Notes under the pieces: model-generated
What the model saw: only the letters and a program-made list of their open reading frames with translations
Told to the model about the DNA's origin: nothing
Databases searched by the model: none
Shown: in pieces, positions 11,933-23,695 of the stretch
Layout: every line of letters begins with the position of its first letter
How positions within the stretch are numbered: the stretch's first letter is position 1
Program-made: the position numbers and the translations under genes
Assembly: GCF_016808335.1 (NCBI RefSeq)
Contig: NC_053146.1
Location: 43,528,809 to 43,592,808, forward strand
Direction of reading: 5' to 3'
Source: Panicum virgatum
Taxonomy: Eukaryota > Streptophyta > Magnoliopsida > Poales > Poaceae
DNA length: 64,000 nucleotides

Positions 11933-12945
11933 ATGGCATGCTACACTGCACACGCAGAAAGAAATACTGGTGCTGACCGTGCATCAAGTGTAGATGCTAC
12001 AGTGCGAGTTCCATGCGTATGTGCAGCCTCTGGGATCATACCGTTCGTTGCCTGTGATTGTGCACAGGCCACAGCGGCCTAGAAAACCTAGATACCCATG
12101 CAGCCCCTACAGGCATGCATTCAGGCGACCAGATTTTTTATTTAGAACAGAGCGAGAATCGATGGAAATGCGTGTGCATCAAAACCACTAGCTAGTCTAC
12201 GACCACACGAGCTGAATTTTTTTTGGTGAGCTTCAAATTCCTTCTTTATTACGAGATCAACTTAGTCCCTTCCTCCTCATTGTTGATGAAATGATGATTC
12301 GCAATGAGGAAACTAGCTAGTTAGACATCAACACTGCATGCGTTTCCGCATGTACGTTTAGTACGCTTCAGAGATGCAAGGACATTTTCACTAGTGAATC
12401 GGAGATGCCGTGTAGATATTGAGAGAGGGCCGACAAATCCATAGGTGCTAACCCCTGGCCTACAGCAAAACAAGGAACACGTGCCCATGATGGTAGTATG
12501 TATGTATGACAGGGTTCGACGTTCGGTCCAACTACTCTCTGCTGCCCATACTTACGGTAAGCATCAGCAGCAGTAAGCTAGCATCTCCTAGCTCTAGCTC
12601 CATCCGTACGTCTGATTTGACGACGCAGCTAGCCAACAGTTACTGCGATCGAGAGTTGTGTGTCCGTTATCGACAAGGACACGTCGACTAGCAGGATAGA
12701 AATGAAGAAACCAACGTGGATCATCTTTCTCTCTTCGATCTACTATAGCTTGATTGCTACTATGCCGTCCCAATATTTATTCCAAGATGTGGTAGGTGTC
12801 GATCGAAACCTGTGCCATGACGATTGACGATACGTCGATACCAATCGTGTCGTCGAATTTGAGGACATCGTCGTAGCTAGCGCGAATAGGTCGCCCACGG
12901 AACGATCGATCTATGCCGTCTCGTGTAAGGTGATCGATCTATATA
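11288..12945. other. Gene-free intergenic stretch
   Basis: It is rich in GCATGC/TGCATG words and contains a GA microsatellite at 11895-11931. The largest frames run through that microsatellite (Arg-Glu runs) and are not credible. Confidence 0.45.
11895..11931. repeat. (GA)n microsatellite
   Basis: About 18 uninterrupted GA dinucleotides. No gene is recognised next to it. Confidence 0.95.
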
Positions 12946-13203
12946 CTCCCTCCGTTCGGAAATGATCTACATATTTTGACTAGAGAAAGTCAAATTTTAT
13001 AAACTTTGACTAATAATTAGTTAAATTATATGTATAATTAGTTTATAAAATTTATGTCAATACATATGTATTCAAAGAGGTTTTGAGATGACATTGAGTT
13101 ATTCGTAATTGACATTATATTCTAAGAGTGATTAATAAGTCAAACTTTACTTCGAATGACTTTCTCTAGTCAAAATATGTAGATCATTTCCGAACGGAGG
13201 GAG
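12946..13203. mobile_element. Stowaway-type MITE
   Basis: Left end CTCCCTCCGTTCGGAAATG and its near-perfect inverse at the right, flanked by TA at 12944-12945 and 13204-13205. This is the Tc1/mariner Stowaway hallmark. The long terminal inverted repeats (TCATTTCCGAACGGAGGGAG at the right) could fold the whole 258-bp element into a hairpin. Confidence 0.95.
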
Positions 13204-13270
13204 TATAATCCAAGGTTCAATTGTGATGATTTTTCGTGCGCACAAGTCGTGGGCTCACAAAGCAGTACCA

Positions 13271-13864
13271 TCTATCTATTATTATCTTATTATTTGGCCA
13301 ACAAACGAAGTCTCCACATTCGCTCTTAATGTCTAGAAATTTCCACGTTAATTGAAGAAAAAAAATTTAAATTACCCACCACTGCCATTACAGTCTCCAC
13401 ATTCGCTCTCAATGCCTAGAAATTCCCACGTTAATCGGAAAAAAAAAGAAAAATTAAAATTACCCACCACTGCCATTACATAAAAATTAGCCTAAAATAC
13501 CCCTGTGCCTAATTAAAAATCACACACCAATGCCATTATGAAAAATTAAATATGAAATACCATTTAGCTATGTATCAGTTACAAACATATGCTATTAATA
13601 AAAACTAAAGCTAACAACAATCAATCAAAATAAAACAAAAATAAGAATAGTTATATACATAATATTATTAAAGCTCAACAAATCAAATTGTTATTATAGA
13701 TAGATCTTATTTGAATTGTTTTAACCAACAATAAGACATAATTTACGATAATGAACAGGGTGATGTATGGTAAAAAAAGTATAATCTTTAAGTAAGCATA
13801 TAACGATATGCGAATTTTTGAATTTTCAGTATTAGCCGCGCAAATGCGCGGGCTATACACCTAG
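13271..13864 (+). mobile_element. Non-autonomous Helitron, copy C, with MITE in its terminal CTAG
   Basis: It starts TCTATCTATTATTATC after an A. It ends with a GC hairpin (AGCCGCGCA ... TGCGCGGGCT, 13834-13854) ten bases before CTAG. The base after CTAG is G, but a MITE with a TAG duplication follows directly; beyond it the sequence resumes with T, restoring the canonical CTAG|T junction. A direct repeat (TCTCCACATTCGCTCT at 13312 and 13392) and AT-rich DNA fill the interior. Confidence 0.8.
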
Positions 13865-14071
13865 GCCCTGTTTGGTGCGGCTCCAGCTCCGGCTCCGCCG
13901 GCAGCTCCTGCCGGAGCCGCACCAAACGCTCGTTCGGTGGAGCGCTTCTGCTATAGGCGGATGGGAGAGCCGGAGCCCTTTTCCATGGTGCACAGGCGGA
14001 GCCACAAATCGCAGCTTCACCTGCTCCGGCTCCAGCTCCGCCCTCGCGCGGAGCCCTCCCAAACGAGGCCC
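13865..14071. mobile_element. GC-rich Tourist-like MITE inserted in a Helitron terminus
   Basis: Ends GCCCTGTTTGG and CCAAACGAGGCCC are flanked by TAG at 13862-13864 and 14072-14074. A strong internal palindrome (GGCTCCGCCGGCAGC with GCTCCTGCCGGAGCC) lies near the left end. Confidence 0.75.
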
Positions 14072-14089
14072 TAGTTATCGTTTATATAT

Positions 14090-14312
14090 CCAGGCCCCCT
14101 TTGGTGGACCGGAGCTTGTCCAGCTCAAGCTCCGATCGACCACTGTAGCGCATAGGAGCCTGGTTCCTTGTGGTCTTGCGAGGGGGAGGGAGAGGGGAGA
14201 AAAAATAAGCTTAAGGTGCTATGGCTGTGAAGCCGGTTTGCATGCATTCTGTTCGGTACAGCTCCACTGAGCCGCTGATGGAGCTGTTGTTGGAGCCCTA
14301 CCAAAGAGTCCC
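14090..14312. mobile_element. Tourist-like MITE with CTTTGGT ends
   Basis: Left GGCCCCCTTTGGTGG and right CTACCAAAGAGTCCCTT are inverted. The interior is GC-rich with GGAGC and AGCTCC words like the neighbouring MITE, so the two may be related. No clear target duplication was found. Confidence 0.5.
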
Positions 14313-15437
14313 TTAGTTATTCTCTGTACAATATGCTTTGTTTTTTTTTCTCATGCCATAAATTGAAAAACAAAACATCTCTCGTGAACACATGGCAATG
14401 AAAGAATTTATAAGGGTGTGGGAGAAAGTATACGTAGTACATTTAGGTTGAATAACAGGGCGAGTATAAATAATGCATATATATACTTGCCTAGAGTACA
14501 TACGTACTTTCTTGCGTGGTCTATGTAAGGTCCTCAAAACATTAAAGGCAGGGGAGGGCAAAAAACAAAAAAAAATCTTGCTGGAGGCCGGACCACATTG
14601 GTAAACCAAGAGTAACCGTTTCCGTTTCTCTCTGCTTGTTCGGGCAGGTCGGTCCGTTCAGATGTCACGTACACTACGCAGTGTCCTTTCTTGCTGCTAC
14701 CGACACTGTTACATACGTGTACACCGGTGGATATGATGCATGCTAGTTTGTCAGCGATCAGTACCGTGCCTGAAAATATTACAAGGACACACGAGTACTA
14801 TACGGCGCACGCAGCCTGTATACATGGCACCTTACACCTGCATGCGTTTGTACGTACGTACGTATATATAATACGTACAGCTGCCTCTATCATTTAAGGA
14901 TCAGATGAGAATCTAATTAAACAGCGTCTGCAGCAGATGCCTGAGTGGTGACAACAGACAACATGGAGACACTTGAATTCGGTTGGAATCGCAGCATGGA
15001 GATATCACTCTAGCTAGCGTGCAGCAAGGATTATATTTTTGCATCAGAGCTGATCTTTGAATTCGCTGCACCTCTCAGTTATTGTTTACAGTGTTTTTTT
15101 GGATTATTGCACAGCGTTATCATAACGATTTTCCTAATCTTTGCAAAGCGCTCCACATTTTGAAAGCAACTTCAACATTCAATTTTTTATTGGTCATTTC
15201 CGGCTCTTTGCAGGCTTCTGAATTGTGCGTTTACAGCATTTCTTCAAATTTTATTAATATGCATCTATATATCCTATATAGATGGAACCAACTAACTATT
15301 TCTCTTTTCATGCAAGGTGTCTACATCATTCCCCATTAAGTGTCCCACTAACTTGAACAATCCTTTCATGCAACCTATATATTTATGATTCCTTATTAAT
15401 TACAAAAAAAAGTTTATATCATCTCTACTATGTGCAA
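14313..15437. other. Gene-free AT-rich stretch
   Basis: No credible gene. ACGTACGT repeats near 14850 and poly-T runs occur. The right part probably belongs to the Helitron that ends at 16490. Confidence 0.4.
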
Positions 15438-15944
15438 TGTTTTCCTAAACGTTAACGGTAAACAGTCGGTCACCCTTTGTTTAGTGTTTAGACCGTTTAA
15501 ATAGTGTTTAAACGGAGTTAAACGGCTTAAACGGTTTGGCATATTAACGTTAAAATATGCATATTTATGTACGTAAATGTCAAATATACTAGAAAATCTA
15601 CATATTTGCACATGTAAAAAGTGACTATTCTGCTAAATAATCTTTTTGGAAGAAATCTAAATCCCACAACATTTCAGATACTTACGGTGATACTTGGTTC
15701 GGTATTGATTGTGATAGTTGTAATCCTCCTATTGACTAAATTATGAATTAAATGATCATTTAGCTCATTTAATCATGATTAACTCGACTCTGTTTAGACG
15801 ATATAGACGGATTTTAACGGTTTAAACGGATTTAAACAGTCCAACCGTTTAATTCACCATTTAGGGCCTAAACGACACGGGTGACCTCTGTTTACTGTTT
15901 AAACGCTGTTTAAACAAACTAAACGGCCGTTTAGGCGAACAGAG
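15438..15944. mobile_element. hAT-like non-autonomous element rich in TTTAAACGG repeats
   Basis: Flanked by an 11-bp direct repeat ACTATGTGCAA (15427-15437 and 15945-15955). The left end TGTTTTCCTAAACG and the right end, read inversely as CTGTTCGCCTAAACGG, are imperfect inverted repeats. Many TTTAAACGG/CCGTTTAAA units lie near both ends, like the subterminal binding sites of hAT elements. A Mutator-like origin (9-bp duplication) is the alternative. Confidence 0.6.
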
Positions 15945-16490
15945 ACTATGTGCAACTTTTTTAACCTTTAATCTATTAATATAAAATCATATATATACAC
16001 TATTTTTTCATCACCTATTCTTCTATAATGTGATCAACTATTTTATTGGTATTATTATTATTACCAGATCCGATAAACAAAAAAATGTCTATGTCATCTC
16101 TACGATGTGCAATATTTTTAATCTTTAATCTATTAACGTAAAGTCATATACATACGCTTTTTTTCATCATCTATTCTTCTATAATATGATCAAATATTCT
16201 ATTGGTGTTTCTTCTGTTAGCTTATCGGTTTTACCATATCTGATAAAAAAATAACGTGCAAGTAAAATTCATATCATCTATTTCTCTCAACATGCAAGCT
16301 ATATATCCACATCATATAGGAACTCCATTATATCAAATGCCACATCACTATCCATTAGGCCCATCTATTTATGTCTTCCACCAATTTTCTGTGAATGTTG
16401 CCATACAATCACCTTAGTGTTTCTACTTTCAAATTTCACCTTAAAGTTTTATTTAAGAAATTCCGCAGCAACGCGCGGGGTATCACCTAG
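15945..16490 (+). mobile_element. Helitron 3' portion with terminal hairpin and a tandem duplication
   Basis: The end CCGCAGCAACGCGCGGGGTA ... CACCTAG followed by T has the hairpin-plus-CTAG form of a Helitron 3' terminus (CTAG 16487-16490). Two copies of a block starting CTACGATGTGCAATATTTTT occur about 157 bp apart (15946 and 16102). The 5' TC end was not located; it may lie left of the hAT-like insertion at 15438. Confidence 0.65.
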
Positions 16491-17430
16491 TTTTTTTTAA
16501 AGTAGTACTATCGGTAGTTTGAAAGTACAGTAGTAGCTAGTAACGGGCAAGTTTTAGAAAGTCTGACAGCATGCATGGCATCCAGAAATAAAATACGGAG
16601 AGATGTATAGACTTTCTTGGGAGACAACATGTATACACGCTTTGTAGGGTGCTGGTCCAACCAGAAAATTATGAGGCGTAAACCGGAGTGGTCCCTGACA
16701 TGTTTGTTTTGGACGGCAGGTAAGTTTGTACTCGAGGCAAGATGGACATTAAGAATACCCTAATTTAAAGGGGTCCTCATGCCCCCACAAACCTTTCAAG
16801 TGCAATTATGCCAAGAAATTTCGGTTAGCTAGATCGATCAATGTTAATGCATGTGGCAATGCATGATGGTTCTTTTGATTTGGAAGGACCATATGGAACT
16901 AGATGTAGTAAGTATGAATGTGTTTAGCTCCCATATATTTGCATTCAAGCCTTTTCCTTGAGCTAGCCCAACCTACCTGTCGTTTTAGATCCATGCACAC
17001 ATAACAAGGGGAGGAAAGGAATACTTTGTTGTCTTTGACATAGCTTGCCTCTCCTATTTTCCATACTAGTGTCTCCCTTTCCTCGGGCCTCGGCGCTACC
17101 GACATGCGTGTTCAATGGAAAATGTTATTGTTCATATGAAAGAAAACAAAATCAACTTCCTGAAATGAAATGACATCTGATCCAGAACAAAACTGTCCTG
17201 GCTCATGATGTATAGTACTAGCGTATAAAAAATCATAAACTAGCATTATTAGGATTTAGAGCAGTTCATTTTCTTCCTCACAAACTAGCTAGCAGCAAAG
17301 ACTTGTCTTAAGTAGTATACTACGGAGTATTATTTTGTCGCAGCATTTCTTTTGCAATAGTACTTTTCTTGACACAGTATATATATCTCACTTTATTTAT
17401 CCCAGGACATGGGTATTATTCTCTTGAAGC
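16491..17430. other. Gene-free stretch
   Basis: No open frame with recognisable content. A 68-codon frame at 16899-17105 has no known domain. Confidence 0.4.
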
Positions 17431-17433
17431 AGA

Positions 17434-18175
17434 GACCATGTTTGGTTTCTAAAAGTCTCTGAGCTAATTTAAGTCTCTGGTCTAAAACTTTTAGACCCAC
17501 CCTGTTTGGTTTCAGAGACTAGAGGGACTAAAGATCATTAAATGAGGCTATCAAAGTACAAAACTACCCCTCTTGTATGCATCCATGGCGACCGACGAAG
17601 CTTGGGCGAATCCATCCATGGAGGCCGGCCGGTGGTAGATGCACGGCTCGGGATGCGGAGCCGGAATGTCTGCGCGCTGCCGGGACGCGAGCGCGAGGCC
17701 GGGCCGTGTGCGCGCCGCTAGACAGTGGCAGGCAGCTCGCGTGGGCGGCGGCGGGCAGCGGCGGCGAATCTCGGTGGGCGGCGTCAGCGGCGACGTCGCC
17801 GGGCAGCGTCAACGGCGGCGTCCCCAGGCGGCGGCGGACGGCGTCGGCGGGCGGCGACTGCGGCGGCATCGCCGAGTGGCGGCGGGCGGCCTCGGCGGCC
17901 TGGAACTAGGGTTGGGTGCGAGTCGCGGGGGAGGGAGAGCGAGGCGCAGAGGCGGGGTGGGGAACCGGGTCGGGGGGCGGATGGGTGACGGTGGGGGTGG
18001 GGCCCTCAGGGGTAGTCTGGAATTTGAGTCTTTTAGACCCAAGAAGTTCCTCAAGAGAGTCTTTTTAATCTTTAGACTCCAATCACTTTTTAGAGACTTT
18101 TAACTCTCCTGTTTGGGTTTTTAGACTCATAAGACCCAGAAACTTATGGAAAAGACCCATGAAACAAACAGGGTC
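17434..18175. mobile_element. TIR element with GC-rich (possibly captured) interior
   Basis: Inverted ends GACCATGTTTGGTTTC and, at the right read inversely, GACCCTGTTTGTTTC are flanked by AGA at 17431-17433 and 18176-18178. Inner arms repeat AAAGTCTCT/TTTAGAC words. Positions 17577-18010 are sharply GC-rich (CGGCGG runs) and unlike the AT-rich arms, suggesting a Pack-type capture of host DNA. Frames on both strands through the GC-rich core (for example 17639-18103) look compositional; I recognise no domain. Confidence 0.6.
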
Positions 18176-18178
18176 AGA

Positions 18179-20430
18179 GAAATACTCCTAGTCCGATCCC
18201 CCACTGCGGATGAGGCCTTGCAGCCAGCAGCAGCAGCCATTGGTGTGGCAGCTTCCAGAACCACACACAGAGAGCACCACCGAGATCCCGCCACGTGCGG
18301 GTCAGGCACGCGCACGGACGGCCAGAAATCATTGGGGCAATGATGCCGCTGTGATTGGCGAGATACTAAAAGAGGTCAAAGCCTAGGGATTTGGAGTAAG
18401 AAAACGGGAAATTTACCAGAGTAAAATAGATCTCTGACAATGCTTCTCGGAAGCAGTAAAAATTCATGGAGGAGGGAGACGAGGAGGAGAGGATCGGGGA
18501 AGCAGAGCGAGCCAGCGAGAGACAGCAGAGAAGGCGGATGGAGGAGAATGAAAGGGCCGGCGGTGTGGGTGGAATGGAAGCAGGATTCCCGGGGCGCGCC
18601 TCACGTGAGCCGGAGATGTCGTCACGTGACCCTGGCTTCGCGGAGTAAAATGAGACCACTACAGTTACAGTGTACTAGGAGCAGAGCAGGGCTGATGCTG
18701 ACAGCTGACACTTGGTCAAGTGTCAATCCCAGGCTAATTAATAATTATGCTATTAATTGGTCAGCTGGCGACTAGCTTGTCTGGATTAGTTAACGCCGAT
18801 TAGCAGCGAGCCCCATGGGGGCCAGGGTTAGTTTTATCCGACCAAGACATTCGCTTGCAGCAGGATCAAGTGGGAGCATTGTTATATTTAGCTGGACTCG
18901 TACGCAAAATATTCTCCTTGTTTGCTAGCAACAATGTCAAAAGGCAGCCAAAGAGTACTACGGTGTGTACCACAGAGTGAGTATGAAGAAAAGAGCACTA
19001 CTTTTGGACTGGTTGTTTAAGCTAACCCTGTTTGGTTTTTTTTCTTTGGCTGGATTTTAATTAGTTTCTACTAAAGTTCTCCTATTGTTAATCATACTGC
19101 TTTCATTCTTCCTGGCTTTTGGATATAATAAATATTTGAAACCGTTCTTGCAAAGACGCATAAGGTACCAGCAAAAAGTTCTTTTTTTTGTGTGACAGGA
19201 GGGGGTATATCGCTCTTTGGGAAAGACGTTACTGTGACGATCACTCCATAAACAAATGTTTTTTTTTTAAAAAAATCTGACACTTGGCCACATTCAGGAG
19301 AGGAGCATTCTACTGTTAATCTGACATTTTAAGGGTATCTCAGTGCGTAAGAGGATGTGTTGTTTTGCATTTAGGGCAAACTGAACTGCTAATGTGCAGT
19401 GCGCGCGGCAGCCTCGCGAACGGGTTGCCTTGAGATGCATGCAGGAGACAGCATGCATGACAGAGCAGAAGAGTGGGATCAGAGGAAGAATTAGTAGAAC
19501 GAGAGGGAGAAGCTTCGAGGCAAGAGTAATCCCACAAGCAACGGCCTCACTTACTTGGATCCTATGCTTTGCAAGGGCACGTGAGGTCAATGACAGCTTA
19601 ACTAATCATCATCATCGTGCTTCCAGGAACATTTCGGAGAATGGAATGCTCCGTAGATTCTGCACAATTCCCTTTGACTTCCCCTCTTCTTCTCTCTCTA
19701 GATCTCTCTCACTCTCTCTCCATGCATCTCTCTCTAAACATTCTTGCGGGTGGGCCCCGTCTGGGGAGAACATCCGGAGCGAGCCCAGGCACGGCTAGCT
19801 CAAGCCACCACCTTGCTCTTCCACACACACACACACTGCACACATGCACAGTGAACGAGACTGGGGGCCTGTTCCGTTTTGTCCCTCTCGCTAGCTCTCA
19901 GCCTCTCGTTGAGACTGAGAACGAAGAGGGGGAGGTGGTCTGCTGGTTGCCATGTGCGGAGCGTCGTCGTACCCTCGGCCGGTACTCCACCCCTCCTCCT
20001 GCTTCCGAATTAGCAGCTGGTACAGCGATCTGGGCGAGATTCCTTTTGCAATAGCGGCAAAGTCCTTCCTGCTGGTGACACAATGCAATTACCATGAGTA
20101 GTGATCGACATGCATATATACGCCCATGCATGTTACTAGCTTTCTCCGTGACAGCGAGAGAGGGCGTCGGCCTCTAACAGCTTTCCAATGAGGCCACCTT
20201 GCCATTTCCGGCCCTCGACGATGAGAGGGGAGGAGAAAGTTGTATCCTTGTGCATCGACAAAATAGAGCGGTTGGGTGATGAGAGTTCCGTTTGGATAAA
20301 TATAACGTTAGTTCTCGGAGGAGCTACTAGCGGCCTCGCGAGAACCGATCTCTCACCCATCACCAACGTATCCTCCGCCTGTACTATTCGAATCGGCGTG
20401 CATACAAATTCCATTTAAATTTACATTAAA
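18179..20430. other. Gene-free intergenic stretch
   Basis: CT/GA-rich tracts (19690-19735), AC repeats (about 19820) and short unrelated frames on both strands. No domain was recognised. Confidence 0.4.
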
Positions 20431-20552
20431 AGCTACTCCTTCCGTTTCAAATTCTTGGTCGTTTTGGCAAATCTAGATACATAATTTTTATTATGTATTA
20501 AGATATAGTGTTTATCTAGATGCATCTACAATTTGGAATAGAGGGAATAATT
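20431..20552. mobile_element. Degenerate Stowaway-like MITE
   Basis: CTACTCCTTCCGTTTCAAATT at the left and AATTTGGAATAGAGGGAATAA at the right are decayed Stowaway-type inverted ends. Confidence 0.5.
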
Positions 20553-20845
20553 CATAGTTGTTCCGCGGCATTGCTTTATTGTGGTAGGCAATATAACAAT
20601 CTATCACAGCAGCGCAACGCTGCCCCTGATTTTTTTTTTGAAAATATGCTGATCCTGATTAATTGTCAACATTCCTCCATACATTCCCAACCAATGAACC
20701 GAGCCAGATCAAACGCACATGTTCCTTCAATTTTCCTTGTTGGCATGCATACATAAGCATGCATGTGGGCAAAGTGCATGCAGATGAGAGGACCAACTGA
20801 TGATGGGGGGCTCAGTGATGACCACACACACCCACCCCATAAACC

Positions 20846-21029
20846 AGCCCTGTTTAGTTGCATCCAAAATTTCAAACACAAAATAAAAAACTAATTGCAT
20901 AATTTGCTTGTAAATCACGAGACGAATCTAATGAGTCGAATTAATTTATAATGAGACAATAATTATCAAATACAAATAAAATTACTATAGTGTTTTACAC
21001 TCTAAAATTTTTGGAACTAAACGCGGCGC
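20846..21029. mobile_element. Tourist-like MITE (GTTTAGTT family), copy 3
   Basis: GCCCTGTTTAGTTGCATCC at the left and GGAACTAAACGCGGCGC at the right. The family blocks AAAAACTAATTGCATAAT and CACGAGACGAATCTAATGAG are present. Confidence 0.8.
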
Positions 21030-21539
21030 AAAGTGCAAGGGGCCGGGGCCATGCATGATAAAGGCCGCAGGGTACAGGCCGGGTGGGGCTGATGAGGAGG
21101 GGAAAAAAGGATGAACAGTGCCGGCATAAATGGCGCTCGATCGAATCCACCCATCGGGCAGGCAGCTAGCCGGTGGCAGTCGCCGGTCACTTAACTCCTC
21201 CTGCTGCATCGTCATGCAGTGAGCCATGAGCAATGCTGACGACGCCATGCGATTACAGATTTCTTTTTTATAATAACTTAATAAAGTTGATGGATGGACG
21301 AATCGACGGCATTCATTAATTCGCTCACTTTGCTTCTGGTCCATGATGCATGTCCATGCGACCATGCATGCACTGATGCTCACACACACGAGCCTTAGGC
21401 TGAGTAGCTAGGCTCTCCGGCAGTAGCTAGGGGGGCGCACGTACGAAGGCTGGGGGCTCGCACGGGTTCAGACAAACTGTTGCGTTTAGCCCGGCCGGCC
21501 TGCTGGTCTCTCGCCACCACGTGGTCGCGGCCGGATTGA

Positions 21540-21769
21540 GGCCCCGTTCTCTTCCAAAATTTTTTTTCAACAGTACTCGTTACATCGAATTTTCGGACAC
21601 ATATATGAAGCATTAAATATAGTTAAAAAAATAACTAATTATACAGTCTAACTAATTAATACGAGATGAATCTTTTAAATATAATTAGTCTATAATTAGA
21701 TACTATTTATTAAATAACAACGAAATGTTCTATAACTTTTCGCCACCTTTTCGCGAACTGAACGGGGCC
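21540..21769. mobile_element. Tourist-like MITE (GTTTAGTT family), copy 4
   Basis: GGCCCCGTTCTC at the left and GAACGGGGCC at the right form inverted ends. Family blocks TTACATCGAATTTTCGGACAC, GCATTAAATATAG and ACGAGATGAATC are present. Confidence 0.8.
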
Positions 21770-22540
21770 TGCCTGGCCACCGTACCAGCCCCCCGTCCCG
21801 TGGCCATTGCATGCATCATCAGTCAATGGCGGCCGGTACGTAGCACAGGTGGATCGTCAAATGCACACAAGAACAGGTGGATCGTCCGAGGCGGCCGGAG
21901 ATCGATCGATCCATCATCGATGGCAGAATGTGTTTCTTGATTTTTCTCGGAAGTTGGCAATGGCAACGGCGTGTTTCGATCTTGACATGCAGTTTACGGG
22001 ACACTCTACCACCAACGGTTGTGTCCTCGCGTTGTCCATGGTAGTACTAGTAGACTAGTAGGCTTGTACAGTGGCAGACATGCACAGCACAGCGCCTAGG
22101 CCTTGGCGTCCCGTCCTCCTCGCATCGCGCCATCCCTCTCGGGAACACGGGCACAGCGATTTTGAGGTCAAGGGATCGACACATTTATCTCGCACCCTCT
22201 CGCGATCTGTTTTAATACGGCCTGGGCGGCTGGGCCTGGGCCGGCCAGCGCACGAATACACATGCACCCTCGCTCTCTAGGGTATATGTAGCTGTAATGG
22301 CGCCGATACTGATGACAGAGCCAAAGGGACATGTGGTTATTCCCTCTCTCGTCGGCTAGGCTAGGGAGTACTAGTAGACAGCCTCCTTGGAAACTTGCAA
22401 CACGGTAGGCCGGGCATTCAATGCCCTGCCTGCATCAGCATTTATAATCTCCTGTGGAATCTTGCACGCATGTAGAGAAGAGACGACCGAGGTAATCCCT
22501 CCGCGCAAATCCAATGCAATATGCAACAACTAGTAGGAGT
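21770..22540. other. Gene-free left flank of the nested CACTA region
   Basis: No recognisable gene. GATCGATC- and GCATGC-rich intergenic sequence. Confidence 0.4.
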
Positions 22541-22826
22541 AGTGAGTACTGGAAACCGAAAATTTCCGTGTGTGCCAAAAACCATCAAGAAAATTAATTC
22601 TAACGGCAAACCGACAAGCAAATCCTGATAGAGATAAAGTGACCGAAATAATAAAATTGACTATCGGTATCCTGCTTGAAATAATTTCCCGGACATGATT
22701 TTCCAATGTGTTGACTCACAAGAAAAATTGTCTCTATCAGATTAAAGAATCCGTTGAGAACAATTTCCCTGTGGGACATTACCGACAAGGAAATCAATTT
22801 TCCCTGATGGTTACCCATCAGTGTTA

Positions 22827-23216
22827 TTAATATATCTTGTCACTTTTGTCCCTGACCATAAACCATTGAAGGACGGTAATCTTGTCACGTTTGTCCTCAA
22901 TGCAGAATGGAGCTCTTGGCTTATCCCACTTCCCATTGCTCTTTCTTACCGATTTCAAAGAAGGACGGCTACAAATCTCTGCTTGATCTAGCCAAAGCAT
23001 GTGTTCCATACAACTTCACCCATATTTTTTTTCATTGTGAATCAAGTCAATATTGTGTGGGAGCATTAACATAGGAAAGTATGGAAGTGTCCGAAAGCAG
23101 CTCACTAAAGTCCAATTATGCAGTTTACCAAAACTATCTGTATCAGCTACAAGATTGTGCACTTGAGCTTTCATTTTCTCCCCTGTTAAGCGCCTAGGTT
23201 GTTCCTCAAGCACCAG
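22827..23216 (-). pseudogene. TNP2-type CACTA transposase fragment, downstream half (CACTA-1)
   Basis: Minus-strand translation gives LHNWTLVSCFRTLPYFPMLM then LPHNIDLIHNEKK, followed after a frame change by CSRPSL ... DKPRAPFCIEDK. These are the NWTHKSCLWELP / LPHNIDLMH / RPSLEP / RPRAPFC blocks of plant Transposase_21 (TNP2) proteins. Translation fails near 22827 and the rest of the protein is missing. The matching upstream half lies at 34758-35492, beyond the CACTA-2 insertion, in the right order and strand. Multiple frame changes and stops show it was long dead. Confidence 0.85.
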
Positions 23217-23345
23217 TGTCACTGCTAGAAAAACGAACACTAGTACCGGTCAACAAGCCCCATTTAGTACCGGGCGGCTGACCGGTACCGATTGGCCGGT
23301 ACTAAAGGGGTCGTTGAGTACCGATCAGTAACACCGGCCGCACCC

Positions 23346-23517
23346 AAAAAATAAAGAAAAAATATTACGAACCCCCCAAGAGGCCCGGACACGCGCAAAA
23401 GTCACAAGTCAAGTGAATTTTTCCAGCCGAAACAAAAAAATAAAGAAAAAACATTACGAACCCCCAGGAGGCCCGCACACGCGCAAAAGTCACAAGTCAC
23501 GTGAATTTTTCATGCAT
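23346..23517. repeat. Two-copy 89-bp tandem duplication in CACTA-2
   Basis: The block ATAAAGAAAAAATATTACGAA ... GCGCAAAAGTCACAAGTCAA occurs at about 23351 and again at about 23440 with few changes. Confidence 0.85.
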
Positions 23518-23518
23518 A

Positions 23519-23615
23519 AATGCGTGTGCGCGGTCGCGAGGATTCGAAACCAAAACCTCCGGCCTCGCATTTAGCGTCCTTACCATCCCACATATGCATC
23601 ACATGTGACTGGGTG
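23519..23615 (-). other. tRNA-like relic in CACTA-2
   Basis: On the minus strand GGTTTCGAATCCTCGCG resembles a T-arm/B-box, and GATGGTAAGGACGCTAAATG upstream resembles a D-arm/A-box. The stems do not pair well enough for a functional tRNA. A second relic of similar layout lies at 28291-28365. Confidence 0.4.
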
Positions 23616-23695
23616 GAAGATGCATTCCTTTTGAAGTAACCCGTAGAGGATCATTTAGTACCGGGCTAAGACCCACTACTAGAAAACGGGCCATC

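Noticed and set aside
11592..12082. Frames of 124-134 codons through the GA microsatellite
   Set aside because: Arg-Glu/Ser-Leu runs come from the dinucleotide repeat.
17639..18103. 154-codon Gly/Arg-rich protein
   Set aside because: Opposite strand is equally open and there is no recognised motif; treated as interior of a TIR element.
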